25,264 bases of DNA from Chlamydomonas sphaeroides. Taxonomy: Eukaryota; Chlorophyta; Chlorophyceae; Chlamydomonadales; Chlamydomonadaceae. The stretch lies in NCBI GenBank assembly GCA_001662425.1, contig BDDC01001140.1, positions 7,358 to 32,621 on the forward strand, in the 5' to 3' direction. Position numbers and translations under genes: made by a program. The notes below the pieces were generated by a model. That model was not told the origin of the DNA, ran no database searches, and was given only the letters and a program-made list of their open reading frames with translations. Shown here piece by piece: positions 1 through 10,500 of this stretch. Position 1 is the stretch's first letter, and the number at the start of each line of letters is the position of its first letter.

Positions 1-155
1 TCCATATCCTGAGGGCGAGGCGAGGGCGGCGGCCGACTCCGGATGAGCACGCGGCGCGTGCAGACGGAGCGCGCCGCGCACGCAGGCCGCGTGCTCTTCT
101 CGCAAACACACAGCAGCAGCCGGAGCAGCCGCAGCAGCATCGATATCACTACCGT
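1..155. other. left edge: possible continuation of the giant gene
   Basis: No separate gene is seen. If the CAG/GTGGGC donor (exon end 216) is used, this stretch is intron and perhaps the start of another exon: possible acceptors on the minus strand are TTTGCGAG near 102 and CCTCAG near 9-14. No TGTAA poly(A) signal is found on the minus strand here, which favours continuation past the window. Confidence 0.35.
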
Positions 156-1560
156 TTAACCCCGTGTTCCCATGCACGTCGGCAACAACGTCGCTGCCTG
201 GCCGCAGCCGCCCACCTGCACGTCCTCCAGCGCATCCAGCCGCAGCAGCTCCTCTGTGAAGGCCGGCCCGCGCTGCCGCATCGCGTCCCGCAGCGGCACG
301 CCCTCCCACGCGTAGCCGTGCAGCGCCGCCGCGCCCTTGAGCAGCGAGCCCGCGGAGCCGGCGGCCGACAGCAGGTAGGCGAGGCGGGGGATGACGAAGC
401 CGGAGCGGTACGAGGTGGCGAAGAAGGCCGACTGCGGGATGTTGGTAAGGGGTTGCGTGGGCAGGCGGCGGGGCAGGGGGCCGCGGTCAGCGCGGGCTGG
501 GCGGTCCGCGGCACACGGCACAGCTGGGTGGGGGGTGGGGCGGAGGGCGGCCACATCAGCACCCCAGCTGCAGCCGGTGCGGCGCGGCGAGCCTCGGAGC
601 CTGCCAGCCTGCCGGCCGCGCACCTGCACCACGGCCTGCAGCGCCGCGTTGGCCCACGGCTCCAGCAGCAGCTTGATGCGGAAGACGCGCAGGTTGGGCG
701 CCAGGCTGAAGGTGCCGGGCCGGCCGCCGCAGCACATGGTCGCGGTGCCGCGGATGCAGGCGTTGAAGGCCTGCGGGGGAGGAATGGGAGGGGCAGGGAC
801 GGGACGGGGCGGGCAGAGTCGTGTGCGGCTGAGGGTGTGGGGCGAGGCAGAGGCGGTGGGCCGCCCGGACGACGGCTGCTGCCGTGTGTGGTGTGGGCCA
901 CACAGCGCGCGGGCGCGCGGGGCCAGGGGGCGTCGGCCACAAACGCCCAGCGCCAGACCTCGCCACATGCCATGCAGCCACAGCCGCGCAGCTGCAGCCA
1001 CAGCCCAACCCGGGACACACCCAACACACGCACAAGCCGCCGCCCGTACCTCGGGCGAGCCCGCCAGGAAGCCCAGCGCCACGGTGGCCACGTCCCAGGC
1101 CAGCTCGTACACAAAGCCCAGCGGGAAGGTGAGCGCGGCGGCCAGCACCGCGGCGCGGCGGGAGAGGCCCCACGCCACGCGCAGGCGGATGGCCCAGCTG
1201 ATGGCCAGGAAGGCCTGGGGCAGAGGGCAGAGGGCAGAGGGCAGAGGGCAGAGGGCAGAGGGCAGAGGGCAGAGGGCAGAGGGCAGAGGGCAGGAGGCAA
1301 AGGGTTGAGCGGCGGTGTGCCAGGGCGTCGGCGCGGTTGCGGACCAATGCCAACGACGAAGCGGGGGACGTCCTCTTGCCGGCCACGGCTGTGTGCGGCC
1401 CCGCAGCGCGGCCCTCCCGCTCGCGGCCTCACCGCCAGGATGCAGCCGACCACGATCTGCGGCGCCGGCGCCACATCGCCGCTGACGTAGGCTGCGATGA
1501 AGTAGGCGTCGCTGCCGATGCTGAACAGGTAGATGGCGGCGCCCAGGCGGGGGCCCACCA
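156..1560 (-). other. giant gene: C-terminal multipass membrane region (residues ~2760-3010)
   Basis: Four exons (end of 4772-1433, then 1214-1050, 770-624 and 431-156 or 431-216), all joined in phase 0, give about 200 residues with several hydrophobic helices: LGAAIYLFSIGSDAYFIAAYV, QIVVGCILA continuing into AFLAISWAI across the intron, AAVLAAALTFPLGFVY with ATVALGFLAG, and a region with LLLEPWANAALQAVVQ then PRLAYLLSAAGSAGSLL. A charged tail (LRDAMRQRGP, LDALEDVQ) follows. The spacing of a DAYF helix, an E..P...LQ segment and a following small-residue helix loosely recalls XK-related scramblases, but I cannot confirm homology. An unrecognised polytopic membrane domain is the safe call. Confidence 0.5.
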
Positions 1561-4500
1561 CCCGCCACACGACCGAGCAACGCCGGACAAACGTTTCAAA
1601 CAGCGGCCGCCGCGGCCGGGCCGCCGCGGCCGCCTTCTTGGCGGCTCGTGCCGCGGCCTTGTCGGGCTTTTCGGGCGCGGCCACCGCCGTCAGCGTCGGC
1701 TCTGGCGGCGGCGCCGGCACCTCGCCGCCGTCGGTGGTGCTGCGACGGGAGCGGTCCCAGGCGCTGCGCCGCGAGCCGGCGCCGCCGGCTGAGTACACGT
1801 TATCCTGCCGTACGGATCTCGTGGAGTGGGATCTCCGCACCATGGACGCCTCGCGGAACCCGATTGCCGAGTCGGCGCCATCATCGGTGTCGGCAGCGGA
1901 GCCGTCGGAGCCGTAGCCGCCGCCAATGCTGCCGCCGGCGCTGCTCGGCCGGCGGCTGGCGGCGGCCGCGGCGGCGGCGTTGGCCGCTGCCGCGGCGGCG
2001 ACGGCCGGCGGCAGCTTGGGCTGAGGCGTCGGCAGTGCCGCCGGCGGCGGCTCTGCCAGTGACGCAGCGAAGGCGGCAGCAGCGGCCGACGGCGGCGTCG
2101 ACGGCGGCGGCGCGGGCGAGGCGGACGCTGACCCCGGCCGAGGCGGCCGAGGCGGGCGGCCGTCGCGCGCCGCCGCCGAGGCCGTCCGCGACGGCGCCGC
2201 CGCCACCGCTGCCGCTGGCGGCCCTGGGAGCGTAAGCTCCTCCGCCGAACCGACAGTCCCGGCACTGCTCCGCGCCGCCAGGTTACCCCGGTTGCCGCTG
2301 CCGGGGCGCCCGCCGGCGGAGGTGCGGTCGGCGCCGTCGGCGGCCGGCCGCGTGTCCGCGTCGGCGGGAATACCCGCCGCCGTCGGCCCCTGGTCGCCTT
2401 CGTCCTCCTCGTCGCCCTCGGCGATCGCCGGCGGCACGGACGCAGCGGCGCCGGCGGCGCCGGCGGCGCCGGCGGCGCCGGCGGCGCCCATGCCGCCGCT
2501 GAGGCTGATGCGCGCTCCGCCATCGTCCGAGGGCCGCTCGCGCTTGCTTGACATTCGCGTAAGCGCCGCGTCGGCATCATCGCCCGCGCGTAGGCGCTTG
2601 CTCGAGTAGCGAGCCACTAGCGGCGGCCGCTCTGGCGGCGCCTCCGCCTCCGCCCGCGGTGCCTCCGCGGCCGGCGGTGGCGCCTTCGCCCGCTGCGCAT
2701 CCGCGGCGGGCGGCGGTGCCCTGGACGGCGACGCCTCCCGTGAGCTGGCCGGCGAGCTGGACTGTGAGCTGCCACGCAAATGAGACGCCGACGGCGCCGC
2801 CGACGTCACGACTGACGTCCTACCCTCCGCGCCGCCGGCGGCCTTCTGCTTCTTCTTCTTCTTGCCCTTCTTTTTGCTGTCGGCGCCGGCCTCGCACTCG
2901 GTTGTGGCGCCGCCGTCGGCACCGCTCTTTTTCCCCTTCTTCTTTTTCTTCTTGCCCTTGACAACGACGCCGGCCTCCGCCTCCGTCAGAGCCTCGCCAT
3001 CGGTCTCGGCGCCGCCATCGGCTCCGGCTTTGGCTTTCTTGCTCTTGCTCTTGCCCTTCTTTGGCTTGGGCGCCGCCGCCGCCGCCGCTGCCTCCTCCGG
3101 CTCCGGCACCGGCGACGGCGTGCTGCGGCCCAGCGGCGACGGCGCCGAGAGCGATGGTCCCGGCCCCGGGCCGGTGGCGCCGCTGCCGGCGCGCGATGGC
3201 ATGCCGGTGGTGCCGCTCGAGACCTGCTGCTGCAGCTCTAGCGGCAGGTCAGACATGTTGGTCGTTGACTGCCGTTGGCCGAAGATTCCAGACAGCGGCC
3301 CCGCTATCCCCGGCGGCGCCGGCGACGCGCCGCCCCACTGCCGGGCCCGCGGCGCCTGCTCCGCCGTCGGCGTCTCAGACGCGGGCCCAGGGCCCAGCAA
3401 GCTGGCGCGCCGCGTCCGCGCCCGCGTCGGCGTGCCTAGGCGGCCGCCGCCGCCAGTTGTGAAGGAGGTGCCGCTGAGGCCGACGGCGCCGCCGCCTGCC
3501 AGCGCCGCCATCAGCCCCGGATCTCGGCTCATGGGCCGCAACGCGTTCTCGGGATCCACTAACGGCAGCATCTGGGCCTGCGACTGTGCCCGTGACGCGA
3601 CTTTGGCAAAGGACTTTTTCCGTGACACCGGCGAGTCGGGCGGGCTGGCGGCGGCGCTGGCAGCCATGCTGACGGCGCGGCTGGCGGCGGCGCTCTTGCC
3701 CTTGCCGGACTTGCGACCGCGGCTAGTGGCGCCGCTGCCGGCAAAGCCGGTGTGCGCCGCCTGGGCTGCCAGGTTGGGCGAAGACGGCTCGGACGACAGG
3801 TCCGGCACGGGCATTCGTACGCTCAGGCCGCGTCCGGCGCCGTGCATGACAGATGCCGTACGGCTTGCTACGGAATGGGCACGATCCACCAACTTGGGGC
3901 TGTCGGCGGCGCCGTCATCGTCTAGCCCGGCTGCGCCGACACCGACAAAGGTCAGCGGCGTGCGGATGGCGCCGCGATCCGGCGGCGCCCCACCACCACC
4001 GTCGCCCGCCGCTGCGAAGAGCGCGCTACGGCCAGACCGCGCAGCGGAGGCGGGCGACGGTGGTGCTGCAGGCGCAGCCGGCGGAGGCGAAGCGGCCGCC
4101 GCTGCCGGAGCGGCGGCGGCAGCAGCAGCGGGCTTGGTCTTGGCGCCGAGCCCGAGGAGGCCGCGGAGGCCGCCCGATTTCTTGCCCCCGTCCTCCTTGC
4201 CTTCCGCAACTGGACCTGGCCCGTCCTCCTTGCCCTCTGCAACCGGACCCGCACCGGCGGCGGCAGGTCCCGACGGCGTCGCCGCCGCCGCGGGAGCTGC
4301 GCCGTCGTCGCCTCGGTTGATTGACGCCGCCACTCGCAGCTCCCGGTCGCCGCCGCCGCCACCGTCTGACGGCCGGACGTCGTCGTCGTCGCCGTCGCTG
4401 CCACCGTCGCCGCCAGCGAACCGAAGCCGCGCACCGGTCGACCTCCGCCTGTCTCCCTTCTTCACAATTGATCGATTGCCGGCAGCGGCGGCGCCGGTGC

Positions 4501-7500
4501 CACCGCCGCCGCCGGCGTCGCCACCGCCGCCGCCGGGATCGCCACCGCCGCCGTCGCCGTCGCCGGCAGCGACAGCGCTCCGTCGGACGGGCGACGATGC
4601 CGCCGCGGCGACCGACGCCAGCCGGTCCAGTAGCCGGGCGGCAAAGGACGGCGCTGACGCTTGCGGCGCCTCGTCCGCCGCCCCGGCGGCGCCGCCTGCT
4701 CGGCTCGGCGGTTCGGACTCCAGCCTGGCGCCCTTGCGTAGGGCCAGGTGCCGCTCCTCCTCCTCGGCGTCCCTGGAACCACAGATGATAGTGACCGCGC
4801 AGCTAGTCAGCACGGGGTTTGCGGGAGACGGCAGCAAAACCACGGCTCCGAGGGGCCGGCTCAGCTCGCGCCCCTCCGTACACCCTGTCCCAGAGGAGCG
4901 ACCGCGGAATCGTGGCCGCTACGAAAGCTTCGCCGCTACACGCACAAGCACATCGGTCGACCGTTACCGCGCACCTCCTCTGGTAGTAGTAGTAGAGCGG
5001 GATGGGCGCAAGCAGCGCCACCAGCAGCGCCGCGACCGGCAGCCATAGCCCCAGCACCGGCAGCAGCAGCCGGGCCATGTTGCGCTCGTAGCACCACTGC
5101 TCCGGCCGAGCCAGCCACTCGTGGTCGCCGCCGCCGCCGGCGGCGGCCCCGGCGGCGGCGGTGCCGTTGACGGCGGCGGCAGCAGCGGCGACGCCGCCGT
5201 CGTCGTCGGTGGATACCCAGGCCGCGAAGGCCGCCATAAAGCCATGGAGGGGGCTGGCGGGGGCGGAGGAGGAGCCCGGCGGCGGCCAGGAGGACGCCGA
5301 GGGGGAGGAGGACGGGGAGGGCAGGGAGGCGGCGAACAGGCTGCGGCCCAGGCTGAGGGCGTCGGTGATGCCGTGCAGGTCGTACGGCAGCGCCGTCTCG
5401 CCCTGCAGCTGGTAGGCGCGGTAGGCCTGCGACGACGAGGGCGGCGGGGGAGCAGCCCCCAGGGAGTGAGCAGCGGAGTAGGCAGGAGGACACGACACAG
5501 CGCCTGTCTTGCGTGGCGCGGCTCCGAGAGCCGCCGGGTCTCCGGAGCGGTTGCAGCGGCCTAATCTCGCCCGCTGGGTGCCGCACAATTTGGTCATAGC
5601 TTGTGTGCTTGTTTACATGGGGCACAGAGCGGCCAGCACGTGTTGTGGCCTCGTCCTGTGCTCGCCAGCAGCAGCCCGCCCAGGCGGCCCCCAGCTCACC
5701 TTGTAGATGGCGCATATCTCGGCCAGGTCGCCCGCCTCCACCTGCGGCCGCGCCACGTTGCTGAAGCCCAGCCGCCCGCCCAGGGCCGCAGCCACGGCGC
5801 TGACCCACAGCGCGCGGCGTGGGAAGGCGGCCAGCACGGCCTCCGGGTCGAGTCGGATGCGGGTGCCGGCCACCTGGCCAGTGGGGGGCAGAGCAGGGCA
5901 AGGGCGGCAGGTAGGTGCCAAGCTGCACCGCCTTGCCCCGTGCACACGCCCGCACGCTCACCCTCGCCACGCGCGCCAGGTCGGCCCAGCTGATGCCGTA
6001 CACCGTGCCGTACAGCCCGGCGTTGCCGGACAGGTCCAGGTGCGTCATGGATGACACGGAGCTCCAGTCGCGTGGCACGGGGCCCTGCGGCAGCGGCGGC
6101 CACGGCCTTGTCATGCACGGCACCACCACCCGCGCTACTCATCAACCCGCAGCCACCCACATGCGCAGCCGTGCGTTCTGTACGGCAACGCATGGTGTCT
6201 CACCGACAGCTGGTTGTTGGACAGGTCCAGCTCCGACACCGCCAGCCGCAGCCAGGCCGCTGGCAGTGGGCCACTGAGCCGGTTCCGGGCCAGGCGCAGC
6301 GAGTGCATGCCGCGCTCGCGAGGCGGCGCCACCGGCGGCGGCGGGGCTGGCGGCGGCGGCGACGCCGCGCCCGTGCTGGTCCCGATCTGCTGCAGCCGGC
6401 GGCGGCCGACGTCGTCGTCGACGTCGTCGTCGACGCCCGCTGGGTCGTCAACGACGGCGGCGGCGCCGTGGTGGTTTCGGATGTGCTCTCGGATCAGGTG
6501 GAGCGGCAGGCCGTCGCCGTTGTCGTCAGCGGCTGCGGCTCGGCGGCGGCGCGCAATCGCCTCAGCCGCGCCCTCCTGCAGCCCCAGCCAGCGGACCTGC
6601 TCCTCGAACTCCCACGCGCGGCCGGCGGCGCCGCCAGCGCTGTCGTCGTCGCCGTCGGCGGCGCCGCCGCCGCCGCCAAGCTGGCGGCGGCGGAGCCCCT
6701 CATAGTCGCGGGCGAGGGATGCGTTGGTGTGGGGGCCCAGCTCGGTGGCCCAGGACACAGGCAGCGGGCCGCTGAGGTCGTTGTCTGGCAGCGGTGAATG
6801 GTTGGATTGGTTGGCGGCAGAGTGGAAGGGTTGGCAGCGTCAGGCGTCACGCGGGAGCAGGAGTTGCAGCCCGGACCTGGGCCCCTGGCGCGCACGTGCA
6901 TGCCTCCTGCTCGCCCCTCCTCCTGGCCCCACCCCTCATAGCTAAGGCCCCGCACCATTGCTGCAGCGGCAGCACGAACCTTACAACGCCCCGCCGCCAT
7001 CCCCCAAACCGTTCCCCGGACCCACCGCTCAGGTCTAGCACAACAGCGCTCTCCAGCAGGGGCCAGTCCCCGGGCAGGGAGCCGGTCAGCCGATTACTGG
7101 ACAGGTCCTGTGGATTGCGTGGCAGGCGAGGGCGCATTGTGCGGTAGATGGTGCGGCAGTGGAGGGGAGCACCGGGTGAGGGATCCTCTACCTCCTCCTC
7201 TTCCAAAACCGTCGCCCTTTCCTGCCCCCACCCCGCGCATCACCATCATGCTCTGGCACTCAGACACACGCGCTGCCCCCGACGCCTCCCGCTTCCCGTC
7301 AGCTGTCCTCCCGGCTCACCACCACGAGCGCCGAGTGCAGGTAGAACCCGGGCGGCAGCACTCCCCCGACGGCGTTGCCCGACAGGTTCCAGAACAGGCA
7401 CGGAAAGTCGTACCCCTTGAAACCCGCGACAGCCACCGTAGTGCCGTTACCGCCGCCTGCCGTAACTCCTGCTGCCGTACCACCGCCCGGCAACGTGCCG

Positions 7501-10500
7501 CCGATGGCGTTGCCGGAGAGGTCACTGGGGGCCGGCGCGGGGACGGGGGTTGGGGAACAGCGAGCGATCCATGGCCGGCCGTCGAGTATGATCCAGTCCG
7601 AGCGTTTAACCCTGCGTCCCCATGCGACCCTTGATGCTTGAGCAACACCAGCCACCGTGGGCTCCAGTTCAGGCAACCCCTTGTGAGGCCCAAGGCCTCA
7701 GCGCCCAACCCACATGGACAGCAGGTTGGACACGGGCAGCCCGTCCGACAGCAGCCGCGGGTCGCGCAGGATGTCGGACACCAGCTCCCCCGTCAGACCC
7801 GAGCGCGCGGCCGACAGGTGCGCCAGCCTGGCGGGGTGGGGCGGGTAAGGGCGGCAAGGGGGGAGAGAGAGGGGGGTTTGGGGACAGGGTTTGACACGGC
7901 TGCTTGCGCGCAAGGCGTGGGCGCGCGGTGCAGACGCCACGCCGTGGGGCCAGGCTAGCGCCGGCATGAGGTTCTCAACCCGCTGCGATGCTGCACAACT
8001 GGTCCTCCAGTTGATGCTGTACCTGAGTGGCCGGTAGCCGTACGGCGTGCATACGCGCGCCTCTGGCGTGGGCAGCTCAAGCCAGCCGCCGAACGCCGCA
8101 TTGAACAGCTGACCCAGAGACTGCACCCCGGGCGGCGGCGCCGGCGGCGGCGGAGCCGGCGGGGCTGGCGACGACGGCGGCGCGCCTCCGGGCGCGCCAG
8201 GCGGCCCCGGCGGCGCCGGCGAGGGCGCCGGCGGTGGGGGTTCGGCGGCTCGGGCGCCTGGCGGCGTCATGTGTGTGGTGATGTCTAGGCAGAGGGAGGC
8301 GTCAGAGTCGAACATGAGCACCCAGTCGATGGAGTTGGGGGCTGTGGGAGAGGGAAAGAGTTGCAAAGGGGTAAAAGGAAATGCGCCAGGTGTGGGGGGT
8401 CGTGCCACAAGTCCAAGAGGTCCACACTGAGACGCCCGGGCGTAGCGCGGCCCCAGCCCTGCGCCCCAGCCCCCAGTCCGCACCTGGCGGCGGTGGCGGC
8501 GGCGGCTGCACACGCCTTGAGGGCGGCTGCGGCGGCGGCGGCGAGAAGACCTTAAGAGCTACGTCGATATGCCGCCGGCGGCTGAAGCTGGACAGCAGCT
8601 GCAGCGCCGCCGCGGCGGGCTGGCCGCAGGGTGGCACGGGGCACAGCATGGCGGTCAGGGCCGGCAGCGGCTCGGGGGAGCCCAGGAGCGCGCTGCGACA
8701 GGGCGGGGCCCGGGGCGGGAAGGAATGGGGGAGGGAGGGAGGGTTAGGGTCAGGCGTCGGGGTACAACTAGGGCGCAGGGTCGCGGAGCAGGGGCTGCAC
8801 AGGAGAGCTGCTCTGGGCATGGCGCTGCCCAGGCGGTGCCGCCCCTGTGGCGCAGCCCTGCGGCATCCCCACGGTTGGCTGAGGTTGGCCGCAACGACGC
8901 CGGTCGCCGCACCTGAGGCGCTGCTGGAGGCCCATTCCGCTTCCGCTGGCGGTGCCTGCGCTGGAGCTGCTGTTGCCGGCGGCGCTGGCACTGACGTTGG
9001 CGGAGGCGGAGGCCATGCCGGCAACACCGCCGCCGTGTCGCGCGCCGGGCCGCCGGAAGAAGCGATCGCAGCTGACGTACGTGTCGTAGCCGTTACGGCT
9101 GTAGGGCACGTCGACGTGGGACGGCGTGCTGGTAGCCGTACACCGTACGAGTGTGGTATTGGACGGCCGCGCTGGCGCCAGGTCGTACTGGCGGCAACGC
9201 GAGAAGCTGGTCGGGTCAAAGCTGGTCAGCGCCTCGAGCGACGCGCCGTACAGCCCTTCGCCGGCCTTGTACGACGTGCCGTTTGACTCCATGATTGCCA
9301 CGCACGACAGCTGTACGGACGCAGCCGCCGGCGGCGAGGGCGAGGGCGACGGCGGCCAAGGCGCCGCCGACGGACTGCCCGGCTGCGCCGCAGCCGGCGG
9401 ATCGGCCCTGCCGAACGCCAGCGGCCGCGGCGGCGACGAGACCCGCGGCGCCGTCAGCGCTGCCGTACACAGCAGCGCCGTGCCGTTGGCAGCGGTTGCC
9501 AGGTACGCGCCGCCGCCGACGCGCTTGCGGCCCTGCGGCTGGCAGGCCAAGCTGATCGCGTTGATGGGAGTAGAGGTGTTGACATTGCACGACAGTAGTA
9601 CCGTCACGTTGCCGGGCAGCAGTTTGGGCAAGGTCTCGAAGCCAATGATACGGAGCGACTCCGCTTCGGCCGCCTGGAGACCGGTTGCGTTGTAAAACAC
9701 AGGCATGGAGAGGCCGCTCCCAATGCTGCGGCCGGGCAGCAGCGCGGGGCAGGCGTACGGCGAGGGCGGCGGGAAAGGCGGCGGCGAGGGCGGCGGCGCC
9801 GGGGACGGCGGCTGCGGGGAGGGCGGCGGCGGCGGCGAAGGCGGCGGCGGCGGCTCGGGCGGCGAAGGCGGCGGCGGCGGTGGCGAGGGCCGCGGCGGGC
9901 GCGGCGACGATGCCTGCTGCAGCCGGCGGCGGAGGCGCAGCTCGCTGGCAGCGCCGTCGCCATCGCTGTCGATGCCGATTACGCCGTCACCGCCACCACC
10001 GGCGGCGACGTTGGCCGCCGGCGACGCAGCGGCGAGTTCTGCCGCACTGGCATCAGCTGCCGGCAGCACCAGCACCTCCGCGGGCACGTCCCCGACGCTG
10101 CCCGGTGGCGCCGCCAGGCGATAGCAGAGCGCTGCCAGGTGACGTGAGCCGCCACGGCTGGCCAACAGTACCGCCGCCGCCGCCGTGACGGCGCCTTGGC
10201 CGCAGTCGCGCGAGGCCGCCGCTGCGGCGTCGCCGTGCAGCGCCGTCACAGCCACCGCTGCCGCGGAACCTCTGTTGGCGGCGCCGCCGTCAGCGCCAAG
10301 GAACCACTCTGCAGCGGCGGCGGCGGCAGCGCCGTCCCTGGCAGCGACGGGCACCTCCGCCACCAAGCCACTGCCGAGGTCCACTATGATCACGGCGCTG
10401 TGGGCCTTGACCAAGCTGACCGCCGGCGACGGCATCACGCAAGCCACCACCCCGTGTCCAAGCAGCAGCGCGCATTGTGGAGCCACCGCCGTCATTCCCA

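Larger units (their letters stand above)
1433..4772 (-). other. giant gene: 3.3-kb exon coding low-complexity cytoplasmic region (residues ~1702-2815)
   Basis: A single 3340-nt exon encodes mostly Ala, Gly, Pro, Ser and Asp in biased runs. Recognisable pieces are an acidic DAEEEER start, poly-Gly/Asp blocks, repeated RRASLL- and SRKKS-like basic-Ser sites that could be kinase targets, Lys-rich blocks at 2841-3070, a (GAA)n Gly-Ala run at 2445-2489, and poly-Ala near 1950-2000. The last ~60 residues (after FETFVRR) become hydrophobic and begin the multipass region. No enzymatic domain is visible, and in particular no kinase motifs, so this is not an LRR receptor kinase. The opposite strand and alternative frames are also long and open, as expected from GC-rich triplet repeats. 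Confidence 0.65.

Noticed and set aside
318..1490. Plus-strand open frames of 390 and 305 residues
   Set aside because: They read through minisatellite, introns and the antisense of membrane exons. The composition is Arg/Gly/Ala only.
2862..5048. Plus-strand 728-residue open frame opposite the giant gene
   Set aside because: It is the antisense of the 3.3-kb low-complexity exon. GC-rich triplet repeats keep several frames open, and it has no motif or splice support.
4803..5597. LRR gene ending at the stop near 4803, separate from the downstream low-complexity frame
   Set aside because: Reading through would translate a consensus intron. The splice 4975/4772 has matching phase, good sites and a branch-like CTGAC, so one gene is favoured, although only transcript data can settle it.
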